Positions 35,677 to 44,641 of a stretch of DNA of 64,000 bases are shown one piece after another. The DNA comes from Trichocoleus sp. (GTDB taxonomy: Bacteria > Cyanobacteriota > Cyanobacteriia > Elainellales > Elainellaceae). The DNA lies in assembly GCA_036702865.1 (NCBI GenBank), contig DATNQD010000067.1:1-64000 (forward strand), given 5' to 3'. Positions within the stretch are counted from its first letter, which is position 1; every line of letters begins with the position of its first letter. The position numbers and the translations under genes were made by a program. The notes beneath the pieces were generated by a model. It was not told the DNA's origin, ran no database searches, and saw nothing but the letters and a program-made list of their open reading frames with translations.

Positions 35677-38600
35677 TTGGCTCTGCTCTGCATGACTTCT
35701 GCCGCGACTCGCAGTAACTCGCTCGGTTCGATCGGTTTTGTGAGATGTCTAAGAAAGCCAACGGCAAGGGCTGTTTGCTGATCCAACTCGCCTGCATAAG
35801 CGGTCAAAGCAATGGCTCGTAAGGAACCGTTTTTGAGCGATAAGGATTTGAGTTGTCGCATCAACATATACCCGTCTACTTCAGGCATCCCAATATCGCT
35901 GATTAGCAGGTCAAATTCGGAGCGGGTAATGGCTTGAATCGCTGCTTTAGCAGAGCTAACACTCGTTGTGATTGCCCCGTTTTGCTCTAGCGTATAAGCA
36001 ACAAGTTCCCGGCTATCTGCTTCATCATCCACAATCAGCACTCGTAGATTTTGTAAGTTGCGCTGGATCAGCGGATCAATTGCTCCATCAGCGTTAGGGG
36101 AGGAAGGTTGATTTATCGCAGGGTTAGCTGCTTTCATCAGCGGCAGACGCACAACAAAGGTTGCACCTTTTCCTTCACCTGGGCTGGCAGCATGAACCGT
36201 TCCTCCATGGAGTTCAACCAGGTGACGCACGATCGCCAAGCCTAGCCCTAACCCACCAAACTTACGTGTTGTCGCTCCATCTTCTTGCCGAAAGTAATCA
36301 AAAATATAGGGTAGGAAATCAGGTTCGATCCCTTTACCATTATCTGTAACCCGAATTTGGGCTTGATGATTCAGGCATTCCAGCTTGATCTCAATCTTGC
36401 CATTTGCCTCAGTAAACTTGACAGCATTCGACAAGAGATTCCAGACAATTTGCTGAAGGCGGTTTGGATCTCCCATCACAGAGCCAGAGATCGGGTCAAA
36501 CAAGGTTTTAATTTCAATTGATTTTGCCTCAGCCGCCAATCTCACCGTTTCGATCGCCGCTTCAATCGTTGTTTGTAGATTAACTGACGCAATATCAAGG
36601 TTCAGTTTGCCGCGCAAGATTCGAGAAACATCCAGCAAATCTTCAATGAGCTGAGTTTGCAGTTTCGCGTTGCGCTCAATAATTTCTAAAGCGCGATCGG
36701 CGGCCTGTCCATCGAGCTTACCGCTGCGAAGTAGCTTCGACCATCCCAAAATTGGGTTAAGCGGAGAACGCAGCTCATGCGATAGCACTGCAAGAAACTC
36801 ATCTTTAATGCGATTTGCGGCTTCTGCTTCTGTTCTGGCGTTTTGCTCTGCTTTATACAAGCGCATATTCTCGATCGCCACAGATGCCATTTGAGCTAAC
36901 TGTACCAAAATGTCTGCATCTGCTTCGCTAAATTCACCTTCGTATTTGTCAGAGAGTTGGATTAAGCCAAAGTTTTGCCCGTCTCGTCGGAGCAGCGGCA
37001 CGGCAAGCCAGCCTCGGAAGGGAGGGTGTTTGTCTGTATTCTGACTAAATCTTCGCCATCGGGGGTGTGCTTCCAGATCTGCTTGAGTTAGCCGTACGGG
37101 ATGATTAATCTCTAGCATCGTGGCATAAATGTCTGAATCATCTGGCTCAGTGCTGTGGTTCACCCAGTTGGCATACTTATCTGAAAGAGACATGGTATGA
37201 ACCGCATGCTGCCAATCTTGCTCAAAGACTAGCGTTGTCACCGCCTGATGAGAACCAATAATGGTGCGGGCTTGCTCCGTAATCACTTGAGCGACTTCTT
37301 GATCAGAGAATACAGAGTTAATAGTGGGGAATGCCTCTGTTAAGCCGCGCAGTTGATCCGCATACTGCTGCGATCGGGCAAGTAGCTGTTCTCGTTCTGC
37401 CGTAGATTCTTTATGGAGCGTCACATCTGTGGCAATGCCGTCCCAAAGAACCGACCCATCAGCGAGTTTTTCAGGACGTGAAGCAAGTTGTACCCACTTT
37501 GTCTGTCCAGAGGGCATCACATAGCGCCCTTCCCACTGAAGCGATTCTCCTGTTTCAGCAGAGTGATTGATGGCGTCTTGCAGTGATTGGCAATCGTCCA
37601 GGTGAACTAAGTTCCAGAGAACCTGACTATCCTGTTGAAACACCTCAGGTTCCAGTTCAAACAAGCTGCGGCAACTTGGACTGATATAGCGGATCTCGTC
37701 CGTGCCATCGGCATAGCGGATGTAGCGAGAAATGACTCCAGGAACGTTGTGGGCAAGCCTCTGGAATCTCGCTTCACTATGGCGGAGAGCCTGCTCTGCT
37801 TTCGCTTTGTCAACAGCAATCCAGAGCCGATCGGCAACTTCTGTCATCAGCGCAATTTCTTCTGCTGTCCAGTTTCGAGGCTGAACATGGTTGAGCGCCA
37901 ATACTGCAACAAATTTTCCTTGTTTGATCAGTGGAACTGCCAGGAAAGCACAAATTTCTCCAAATTGAAACAGAGTTGCCTGGTTAGAAGTGCGGCTGTC
38001 AGCTTCAACATCACTGACGACAACCGTTCTGCCCTGCTGTAATTCAGTCAGCAAATCAGAGCCAAAGCTGGCAATTGCATAATTTCCAGTGATATCTGCA
38101 ACCCCATTGCAGTAGTTATAAATAGCTGTAAGGTAAGTTTCGCTGCTGTCAATTTCTGCATAAGAGCAGCGTGTCACTTTAAAGTGTTGTCCGATCAGCG
38201 ATGTTGCAACCCTAATCACTTCTCTGGGTTCATTTGCAGTACGGATTGCATCATTGAGCGTGAGTAGAATTTGCTGCCGCTGCTCATTCAATTTACGTTC
38301 ACTGATGTCTGATGTTGTCCCAACAATTCGGGTTGGGTTGCCAGCCTGATCGCGAATCACAAACCCCTGATCTAACACATAAATATAGCGATCGTCTTTC
38401 GTTTTGACTCGATATTCATTGGCATATCGATCGCTTGATGCCAGACAGCGCTGCACCGATTCATAAGACGCCGCGAGATCATCAGGATGCACCAGAGCCA
38501 CCCACCATTCCGGGGTTGGGTCACTTTCCTCAGGTAAATAACCAAAAATACGGGTTAGCCCTTCGGTTCTTTCCACCTGCTGAGTTGCCATATTCCAGTC

Positions 38601-39542
38601 GTAAATAAGACAGTCTACGGCAGCGGCGGCTAGCTCAAATCGCTCTTTTTCCAATCGTAGGGCAGCTTCTACCTGCTTACGCTCTGTGATATCAAATGCG
38701 GTGCCTAAGATCTGTTTTGCTTGACCATCCGGAGTGCGACTGAAGACAAGTTCTCGACCACTAAACCATCGCCAATCGCCAGTCACATGACGCATTCGAT
38801 ACTCGTTCTCTAGAACCTCGCCGTCTTTCAGTGTCCGGAACTGAGCAACATGTTTTGGAAACAGCGCCAAATCTTCAGGGTGAACCAGCCTGGGAAAAAG
38901 CATTGCTCCCATTGCTTGAATCTGCTCTGCCGTGTATCCCAAGATATGGGTAACATGCTGATTCACAAAAATGTTTTGCTGCTCAATCAAGTCATAAACG
39001 TAGAGAATTCCTGGAATCGTATCCGTAATTTGCTGTAAAAGCCGCTGGCTCTCTCTCAATCGCGCTTCATTTTGCTGACGGACAATTTCGTTTTGCTTTG
39101 TTTCGGTAATATCGCGAAAATAGACGGATAGCCCCTGGGGAGAGGGATAAGCTCGAACTTCTAGCCAGATACCGAGATTGCTGGCGAATGATTCAAACTC
39201 GATCGTGCTTTGTGTCTGGGCTGCACGTCGTAGCTCCTGCTCAAAGGTTGTCCCGCTAGTAGACTGAAAAACCTCTCGCCAAATTTCTTTACCTAACAGC
39301 GCAGCGCGATCGGTTCTGAGGAGTCTTGCCGCTTCTCGATTGATATAGGTGAGTCGCCAGTCGCGATCGAAGGCGAGAAATGCGTCGGTAATTCGCTCTA
39401 GAACGTCATGAATCTGCGCCTCATAGGGCTGCTGTAAAGGTGGGTTTCCTGCTGCAAGAATTTCTCTGCCCGCCATTGGTACTTCTGATCCAAACGGGTG
39501 AGGTTCTCCATGGCTAAAAGGTTGTTCTTGAGGAAACTGCAT
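35667..39542 (-). CDS. Hybrid sensor histidine kinase with PAS and GAF domains
   Basis: A 1291-residue soluble hybrid kinase. Approximate order: PAS (45-150), PAS with PAC (165-285), PAS with PAC (295-410), GAF (420-570), PAS (585-700), GAF (720-880), histidine phosphotransfer HisKA with FLAVLSHELRSPLNPILGWSKL (about 910), ATPase (about 1015-1130; NLLSNAVKFT, GKGIEPDF, GGLGLGLAIV) and a C-terminal receiver (RVLIVDDEAD, DIGMPEVDGY, LTKPIEP). All catalytic boxes are intact. No membrane helix is evident, so the signal is cytosolic; a GAF-bound bilin is possible, but I see no conserved chromophore cysteine motif. The partner is unknown. Confidence 0.92.
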   Translation of the reverse strand: MQFPQEQPFSHGEPHPFGSEVPMAGREILAAGNPPLQQPYEAQIHDVLERITDAFLAFDRDWRLTYINREAARLLRTDRAALLGKEIWREVFQSTSGTTFEQELRRAAQTQSTIEFESFASNLGIWLEVRAYPSPQGLSVYFRDITETKQNEIVRQQNEARLRESQRLLQQITDTIPGILYVYDLIEQQNIFVNQHVTHILGYTAEQIQAMGAMLFPRLVHPEDLALFPKHVAQFRTLKDGEVLENEYRMRHVTGDWRWFSGRELVFSRTPDGQAKQILGTAFDITERKQVEAALRLEKERFELAAAAVDCLIYDWNMATQQVERTEGLTRIFGYLPEESDPTPEWWVALVHPDDLAASYESVQRCLASSDRYANEYRVKTKDDRYIYVLDQGFVIRDQAGNPTRIVGTTSDISERKLNEQRQQILLTLNDAIRTANEPREVIRVATSLIGQHFKVTRCSYAEIDSSETYLTAIYNYCNGVADITGNYAIASFGSDLLTELQQGRTVVVSDVEADSRTSNQATLFQFGEICAFLAVPLIKQGKFVAVLALNHVQPRNWTAEEIALMTEVADRLWIAVDKAKAEQALRHSEARFQRLAHNVPGVISRYIRYADGTDEIRYISPSCRSLFELEPEVFQQDSQVLWNLVHLDDCQSLQDAINHSAETGESLQWEGRYVMPSGQTKWVQLASRPEKLADGSVLWDGIATDVTLHKESTAEREQLLARSQQYADQLRGLTEAFPTINSVFSDQEVAQVITEQARTIIGSHQAVTTLVFEQDWQHAVHTMSLSDKYANWVNHSTEPDDSDIYATMLEINHPVRLTQADLEAHPRWRRFSQNTDKHPPFRGWLAVPLLRRDGQNFGLIQLSDKYEGEFSEADADILVQLAQMASVAIENMRLYKAEQNARTEAEAANRIKDEFLAVLSHELRSPLNPILGWSKLLRSGKLDGQAADRALEIIERNAKLQTQLIEDLLDVSRILRGKLNLDIASVNLQTTIEAAIETVRLAAEAKSIEIKTLFDPISGSVMGDPNRLQQIVWNLLSNAVKFTEANGKIEIKLECLNHQAQIRVTDNGKGIEPDFLPYIFDYFRQEDGATTRKFGGLGLGLAIVRHLVELHGGTVHAASPGEGKGATFVVRLPLMKAANPAINQPSSPNADGAIDPLIQRNLQNLRVLIVDDEADSRELVAYTLEQNGAITTSVSSAKAAIQAITRSEFDLLISDIGMPEVDGYMLMRQLKSLSLKNGSLRAIALTAYAGELDQQTALAVGFLRHLTKPIEPSELLRVAAEVMQSRANQE

Positions 39543-40261
39543 CTCGGTCTGCTGCGTTCTATATCAAGTGTTACAGTAAATTTTAAAGATGGCTTCAGTA
39601 AAAACAATTGTCCATCTGAAGGCTTATATCCTTAGTTTTAGTAATTTAATCAAATTGATCAAGCCCCAATTCAACCTTGATACCTTTTATTCCAACCCTG
39701 TAAACCAATATAAGGAATTGCGGGCAACTAACGCCTTTGCTTCTATCAAAAGTAACATATTTTACTATGGCGGAAGGTTAGTTTGCGGCTACTTCTCTAC
39801 CATAAGACAGAAATTAACCCTACTACTAGAAAATTTGCCAAAAGAAAGGTGTTCTAATCGTTAACTTTTGCATTGCTCTTTCAGCAGATGTTAGACAAAC
39901 AAAGCCGAGCTGAGCGCAAGCAGAAAAGAAGATACAAAAAAGGGAATAAAATCAACTGTAGAATTTCGTACCTTTGTCTTTCTAACAGCAACAAATCATG
40001 CAAACTTGAGTTACAGAACGGAGAACCAGAACTTCAGATTTGTTCACCCTCTATGCCGCAGCTTTCCCAACTAGCCCTTCCCCTCTTCCTCAACCCTGGA
40101 AATGTCTAACGGTGTCTTTACACCAGAGGAAGCTAAGTCAAAACCTGCTATCTAAAGAACTTTTTGAGTGACTTGTGCGGGCAATGTTCAATCATAAATT
40201 GCAATGCAGTGTAACAATCGATATCTTTAAGGTCTAATGCCTACCCTGTCCCAAGCCTGCT
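39543..40261. other. Long intergenic region
   Basis: About 720 bp between the kinase gene (leftward) and pabBC (rightward), so it should hold both promoters. It is AT-rich in the first half. Two open frames in it (39589-39864 and 39873-40109) have no ribosome-binding site and no recognisable protein; I reject them. Confidence 0.45.
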
Positions 40262-42043
40262 ATGCCGAATCAAGGAATTCAGCTTTCTTCTGACCAGTCC
40301 TTCGCTGATAACAGCGTTCTGCTGCATCATGCCAAACAGCAGCAATGGCTTTTATTTCGCGAGCCGATCGCCCTTTATCAAGCATCGCAGCCTGAAGAAG
40401 TCATCCCTCTACTGGAAGCAATTGAACAACGGGTTGATGCAGAACAGCTTTATGCAGCAGGTTTTTTGGCTTACGAGGCAGCGGCGGGCTTCGATCCAAA
40501 TTTGGTTGTGCGATCGAGTAATGATGCATTTCCGTTAGTCTGGTTTGGGCTATATCAATCACCAACACCCGTTGAACTGCCTCAGTTTAAGAAGTCATCT
40601 TGTCCGACTTTGGATTGGCAGTCCTCTATCACAAACGACACTTATCAAGCTGCAATTCATCAGATTAAAAACTACATTCGATCTGGTGATACTTATCAGG
40701 TCAATTATTCATTTCGGCTGCGATCGGACTGTAATTTCGATGCATGGAATCTGTTTTTGCATCTCGTTCAGGCACAAGGAGCAGGATACAGTGCTTATGT
40801 GCAAACGCCGGATTGGTTGATCTGTTCTGCTTCACCGGAATTGTTTTTTACGCTAGAGGGAAATGAACTCATCTCGCGTCCGATGAAAGGCACTGTGGCA
40901 AGAGGACTGTGGCAAGCGCAAGATGATCAGCAAGCAAGCTGGCTACGCCAATCAACCAAAAATCAGGCTGAAAATCTGATGATTGTGGATATGGTTCGCA
41001 ATGATATGGGACAAATTGCAGAGACGGGTACAGTGAAGGTTCCCGAACTATTCGAGCTAGAGCAATATCCCACACTCTGGCAAATGACAAGTACAGTTCA
41101 ATGTACTGCAAAAGCCAGCTTTACAGAAATGATGCGATCGATGTTTCCCGCTGCTTCAATTACGGGAGCGCCTAAAACTCGAACAATGGAAATTATCAGT
41201 GAATTAGAAGATAGTCCACGCAAAATTTACACGGGAAGCCTTGGATTTTTAGCGCCTAAACGGAAAGCTCAGTTTAATGTTGCCATTCGTACTTTGTTAA
41301 TCGAGCGGCAGAAATCTACAGCTGAGTATGGCATTGGTGGCGGCATTGTCTGGGACTCAGCAGAAGATACTGAACTTGCAGAGTGCTACACCAAAGCAAA
41401 AATTCTGACGCAATCCCTCCCAGAGTTCTCACTTCTGGAAACGCTACTCTGGACACCAACCGAAGGCTATTTTTTATTAGATTATCATCTGGCTCGATTA
41501 CAAAATTCTGCGGCTTATTTTTCCTATTCGATCGATCTAGAAGCAATTCGTCAAGCGCTGATTTCGTTCCCGATTCATCTCACTGCTCCTCACAGAATTC
41601 GTCTTCTGATTTCCCAGCAAGGCAAGATTGTCATTGAACAGCAACCCTGGATTCAAACTGTCCAAACCGTTCGACTGGCGTTAGCCAAAATACCGATCGA
41701 CTCCACGAATCCATTTCTGTATCACAAAACAACGCATCGATCGATTTATGAACAGATGAAGCAAACCTGCCCCGATGCGGAGGATGTCCTGCTCTGGAAT
41801 GAACGAGGCGAGATTACCGAGTCCTGTATCGCGAATGTCGTGATTGAACAAAACGGAGAACTGTTCACACCGCCGATCGAATCTGGATTATTGGCTGGAA
41901 CCTATCGCGCTTATTTGTTAGAACAACGCAAAATTCAAGAAAAAGTTATTTCACTGACTGATCTCCTTAGCTGTACCCAAATCTATCTCATTAATTCTGT
42001 GCGGAAGCTAACTCTTGCTGAACTTCAGCCCTCCGTCTCTTAA
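40262..42043 (+). CDS. pabB: Fused aminodeoxychorismate synthase / lyase (PabB-PabC)
   Basis: A 593-residue fusion for 4-aminobenzoate (folate) synthesis. Residues about 1-375 form a chorismate-binding enzyme (component I): KGTVARG, MIVDMVRNDMG, GTVKVPELFELE and MFPAASITGAPKTRTMEII are typical. Residues about 390-593 form an aminotransferase class IV aminodeoxychorismate lyase, with LLWNERGEITESCIANVV, PIESGLLAGTYRA and a candidate PLP lysine in FLYHKTTHRS. A glutamine amidotransferase (PabA) would be encoded elsewhere. It is convergent with the primase-like gene 24 bp away. Confidence 0.88.
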   Translation: MPNQGIQLSSDQSFADNSVLLHHAKQQQWLLFREPIALYQASQPEEVIPLLEAIEQRVDAEQLYAAGFLAYEAAAGFDPNLVVRSSNDAFPLVWFGLYQSPTPVELPQFKKSSCPTLDWQSSITNDTYQAAIHQIKNYIRSGDTYQVNYSFRLRSDCNFDAWNLFLHLVQAQGAGYSAYVQTPDWLICSASPELFFTLEGNELISRPMKGTVARGLWQAQDDQQASWLRQSTKNQAENLMIVDMVRNDMGQIAETGTVKVPELFELEQYPTLWQMTSTVQCTAKASFTEMMRSMFPAASITGAPKTRTMEIISELEDSPRKIYTGSLGFLAPKRKAQFNVAIRTLLIERQKSTAEYGIGGGIVWDSAEDTELAECYTKAKILTQSLPEFSLLETLLWTPTEGYFLLDYHLARLQNSAAYFSYSIDLEAIRQALISFPIHLTAPHRIRLLISQQGKIVIEQQPWIQTVQTVRLALAKIPIDSTNPFLYHKTTHRSIYEQMKQTCPDAEDVLLWNERGEITESCIANVVIEQNGELFTPPIESGLLAGTYRAYLLEQRKIQEKVISLTDLLSCTQIYLINSVRKLTLAELQPSVS

Positions 42044-42066
42044 ATTCAATCCTTTAAATTCAATCC

Positions 42067-44052
42067 CTAAACCTGTTGCTCCAACCATTCCAACCACTCC
42101 AACAATTCCGTTTCACTCAACATTGCCCGACTCGGCTTACCAAACTGAGTGAATAGGCGATCGCGTGCTTCTGCCGCAGTCCATTCAAGCCGTCGTAACT
42201 GAAGTGAGATTGCTGCCAGCACATCTGATAAATCTGTTCTTGTAACTGGTTTTGCTGCACTTTTGCGCTGCTGTTCTTCCTCTTGAGGCTTTGCATTCAG
42301 CGGATCTGCTGGAATTGGGGGTTCTGTGGTTGAACTGGCTCGTAAGGATGGGCTTTGCAAGCGATCGAGATCCAGCACGTTCGGATTCATTTCTGCCCAG
42401 GCAGTTGCTTCAGCCACCAAGATCGGATCACCGGATGCTAAAAACTGCTGCATTCGGGCAAGTTGCCCCTGCTGCTCAGACTCTTCTCGAATGCGCTGCT
42501 GCTGTACTTTTGCCTGCGCTGCTGCCGCCTGGCTGGCTTCCATCCAAGCTGAAATATCAAACAGCGTTGGTTGGCTGTAGGGATGAGCTGGGAGATGACC
42601 GGAAGATTGACGAGGTGCCATATTACCGCCTGTGAGTTGTGAATTGAAAGAGTTTCGATCGCTAGAAGCTTTGTTTTGTGAGGAATTACCGTCTGAGAGA
42701 GGGAATAAGCTTGTAAGATAAGCCCGGCTCGATGCACCCTCAGAGCGATCGAACGGGCTATCTTCAAATGAAGCTGGGGGGTGTGGGGGGTTTTTCACAG
42801 GGGTGGAGTTTTCCACAAGATACTTAGGATGCCATAAATCGCGATGGCGGTAGAGTGAACCCCCACCAATTCCATAGCTGACTAGCATCTGAAAGCGAGC
42901 CGTTGCTGCTGCAGGAAGTGAATTCTTATCCAATAAGTCAGCGATTGCTAAGCGAATTCGCTCTCTTGCCCCTTCCGATTGCCGCTGATTCCAGGTTGGT
43001 AGTTGAGCAACCGCCTCATCAACCGACAACTCTTCTGGCTTCGGTTGATATTTTCCTTTTGGATCACCGTAGGGAAAGTAGTGGCTGTTTTCAATACACC
43101 TTGCCCATTCCGTCGCACGGTCTTCAATCTCATGCTGATGCCGACACCATTGCTGATATCCCGGCAAAGATTTTGCGGTTGCCACAATTTTGTCTACTAA
43201 TGCCTGTCCGGTCAGCGGCACATCACCTGTCAAAATATGATGAAAAATATAGGAACGCATCGTAATTCGACCGAGCAGACGATTCGTTTGACCGTAATCT
43301 GTCCAGCCGAGTTCAATTTCTGCATTCAGATCATTAATAAACTTATCTGCTTTACCAGAAAAGAAATATTGCTTTCGTCTTGCCTGTTTCAGAATCTGTT
43401 TCAAGCATTGACGGGTAACATCATTTCTACTCTGGATAATCTGCCATTGATCAACAAATGTTTGCTGATTTCCCCAAACAGGTTGAAAGTCCCCATTTAA
43501 TAAATAGGAACCTGTTTGCATTGGTAAACGATGAGCATTGAAAAGTGTTGGATGACCTTCAGTAACGTAAGGTTTGGGATTAGGAAAAAGTTCTAAAACT
43601 CCTGGTTTAATCGTAAAACCCGCATTTCCCAAAATGACTGAGGTTGCTGCTGCCAGAACCCAGGAACTTTGGGTTTCTTGAAAGGGAAAATAAAGGTGAA
43701 TTCCGCCACTATCACTTGAGGTACAAGCCACATAAGCCACCAACCCGATCGCCTCAAGTGCTGCCACAATTCGATCAATTGCCAGTGGATCTTGTCTGGG
43801 ATGATAGGGGCTATTAGTATCAATATCCAGCACACAATATTGAGTTTGTGAACCAAATCGAACACCAAATAAATAAGCACTCTGAATTAAAGCCCGATCA
43901 GACAACGGATAACGAGTTTCAGTTTGCCAATCTGGTTTCTGTTTCGGTTCAGGATGTTTCGCGTAAATATAATCAAACCGATGTGGAAATAGCGCTAGAA
44001 ATGCGTTGCTGCACTCTTGAATATAAGTAGAAGGGGAAAGTGTTAAAGCCAT
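42067..44052 (-). CDS. Primase-like (AEP-type) replication protein
   Basis: A 661-residue protein with motifs of the archaeo-eukaryotic primase superfamily near its N-terminus. The metal motif is LDIDT with two aspartates (near residues 77 and 79), and the second motif SGGIHLYF has histidine near 120, followed by LELFPNPK (third acidic motif, similar to the TOTE-type primases). About residues 220-340 and the C-terminal half are helical and glutamine-rich, and the C-terminus has ALRLRRLEWTA-like text I cannot assign (LQLRRLEWTAAEARDRLF is the last clear segment). GGAGGGTG stands before the ATG at 44050-44052. No helicase domain is visible. It faces the iteron region at 44100-44600, so a replication initiator or primase role is likely. 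Confidence 0.6.
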   Translation of the reverse strand: MALTLSPSTYIQECSNAFLALFPHRFDYIYAKHPEPKQKPDWQTETRYPLSDRALIQSAYLFGVRFGSQTQYCVLDIDTNSPYHPRQDPLAIDRIVAALEAIGLVAYVACTSSDSGGIHLYFPFQETQSSWVLAAATSVILGNAGFTIKPGVLELFPNPKPYVTEGHPTLFNAHRLPMQTGSYLLNGDFQPVWGNQQTFVDQWQIIQSRNDVTRQCLKQILKQARRKQYFFSGKADKFINDLNAEIELGWTDYGQTNRLLGRITMRSYIFHHILTGDVPLTGQALVDKIVATAKSLPGYQQWCRHQHEIEDRATEWARCIENSHYFPYGDPKGKYQPKPEELSVDEAVAQLPTWNQRQSEGARERIRLAIADLLDKNSLPAAATARFQMLVSYGIGGGSLYRHRDLWHPKYLVENSTPVKNPPHPPASFEDSPFDRSEGASSRAYLTSLFPLSDGNSSQNKASSDRNSFNSQLTGGNMAPRQSSGHLPAHPYSQPTLFDISAWMEASQAAAAQAKVQQQRIREESEQQGQLARMQQFLASGDPILVAEATAWAEMNPNVLDLDRLQSPSLRASSTTEPPIPADPLNAKPQEEEQQRKSAAKPVTRTDLSDVLAAISLQLRRLEWTAAEARDRLFTQFGKPSRAMLSETELLEWLEWLEQQV

Positions 44053-44206
44053 CAAACACCCTCCAATTCATGATCTTTAAAGTAGGACACAATACGAGTA
44101 AACAAGTTCGGCAAATTACATCAACCCAAAAAGGAATTTAGTTCAATTGTTCTCTCTAAACTTTCGATCGCATCTTTCTTACTGCTCCAATCAACTGCCT
44201 GAGAAA

Positions 44207-44286
44207 GTTTACGATCCTCCAAAGCCGATCGACCGAAGCTGTTTACGATCAGATTGATCAAGATCCTTAGTGCTGTTTACGTTTAC
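44207..44286 (+). repeat. GTTTAC repeats, 34-bp spacing
   Basis: GTTTAC at 44207, 44241 and 44275 are spaced exactly 34 bp apart, and a fourth follows at 44281. The first two extend to GTTTACGATC. They may be binding sites for the HTH protein or an initiator. Confidence 0.55.
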
Positions 44287-44331
44287 TGAAACCTATGCAA
44301 TATAGGAGTTTCAAGCATTTAAAAAAATAGT

Positions 44332-44464
44332 TTGCCCCCCCCGATCGGGATCATTGCCCCCCTCGATCGGGTTTTCTGCCTTGTAGGTTCGGGATCATTG
44401 TCCCACCCGGTCGGGGTAATAACATGGGGATAAGCAGGGATTTTGTCCCTAGGGTTCGGGTAGG
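44332..44464 (+). repeat. 22-bp-period iteron array
   Basis: An 18-bp core TTGYCCCNNNNNNTCGGG recurs at 44332, 44354, 44398 and 44443. A degenerate copy (CTGCC...GTTCGGG) sits at 44376, and the position at 44420 is filled by a poorly matching unit. Starts are therefore 22 bp apart (44332, 44354, 44376, 44398), the typical two-turn spacing of initiator-binding iterons. Examples: TTGCCCCCCCCGATCGGG and TTGTCCCACCCGGTCGGG. Confidence 0.65.
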
Positions 44465-44465
44465 T

Positions 44466-44586
44466 GTTTACAGGCTGAAGTCATTGGTATACATGAGCTT
44501 TGGTAACAATGAGCAGCACAAAAAGCAGTAAACAAATGGTACATCCGTTTACTCGCGTTTACTGTTTACACCTGTTTACTGTTTAC
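44466..44586 (+). repeat. Second GTTTAC cluster
   Basis: GTTTAC at 44466, 44547, 44557, 44564, 44574 and 44581, with an inverted GTAAAC at 44528-44533. The last five copies lie 7-10 bp apart, closer than the first group. Seven to ten bp is near one helical turn, as expected for repeated binding of one protein. The cluster ends 56 bp before the HTH gene. Confidence 0.5.
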
Positions 44587-44641
44587 TCAAATTACTCAAA
44601 CTTTTTACTCAAACTCAGACAGGCTCGAATTCACGCTAGAT

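Larger units (their letters stand above)
44053..44641. repeat. Origin-like repeat region (iterons, GTTTAC repeats)
   Basis: About 590 bp between the primase-like and HTH genes. It holds a 22-bp-period iteron array (44332-44464), a run of GTTTAC hexamers (44207-44286 and 44466-44586) and a small A-rich stretch at 44311-44330. The layout, with iterons plus flanking replication-like genes, resembles the origin of an iteron plasmid. I found no partition gene. Detailed units are listed as separate entries. Confidence 0.6.

Noticed and set aside
39589-40109. Two short plus-strand open frames in the region before pabBC.
   Set aside because: No ribosome-binding site, odd composition, no recognisable protein.
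42809-42817. TTTTCCACA, the cyanobacterial DnaA-box consensus, inside the primase-like gene.
   Set aside because: A single copy within coding sequence and not in the repeat region; expected by chance at this length scale.
44207-44586. GTTTAC repeats considered as a CRISPR array.
   Set aside because: Repeats are six bases, unevenly spaced, and the intervening sequence is not spacer-like.
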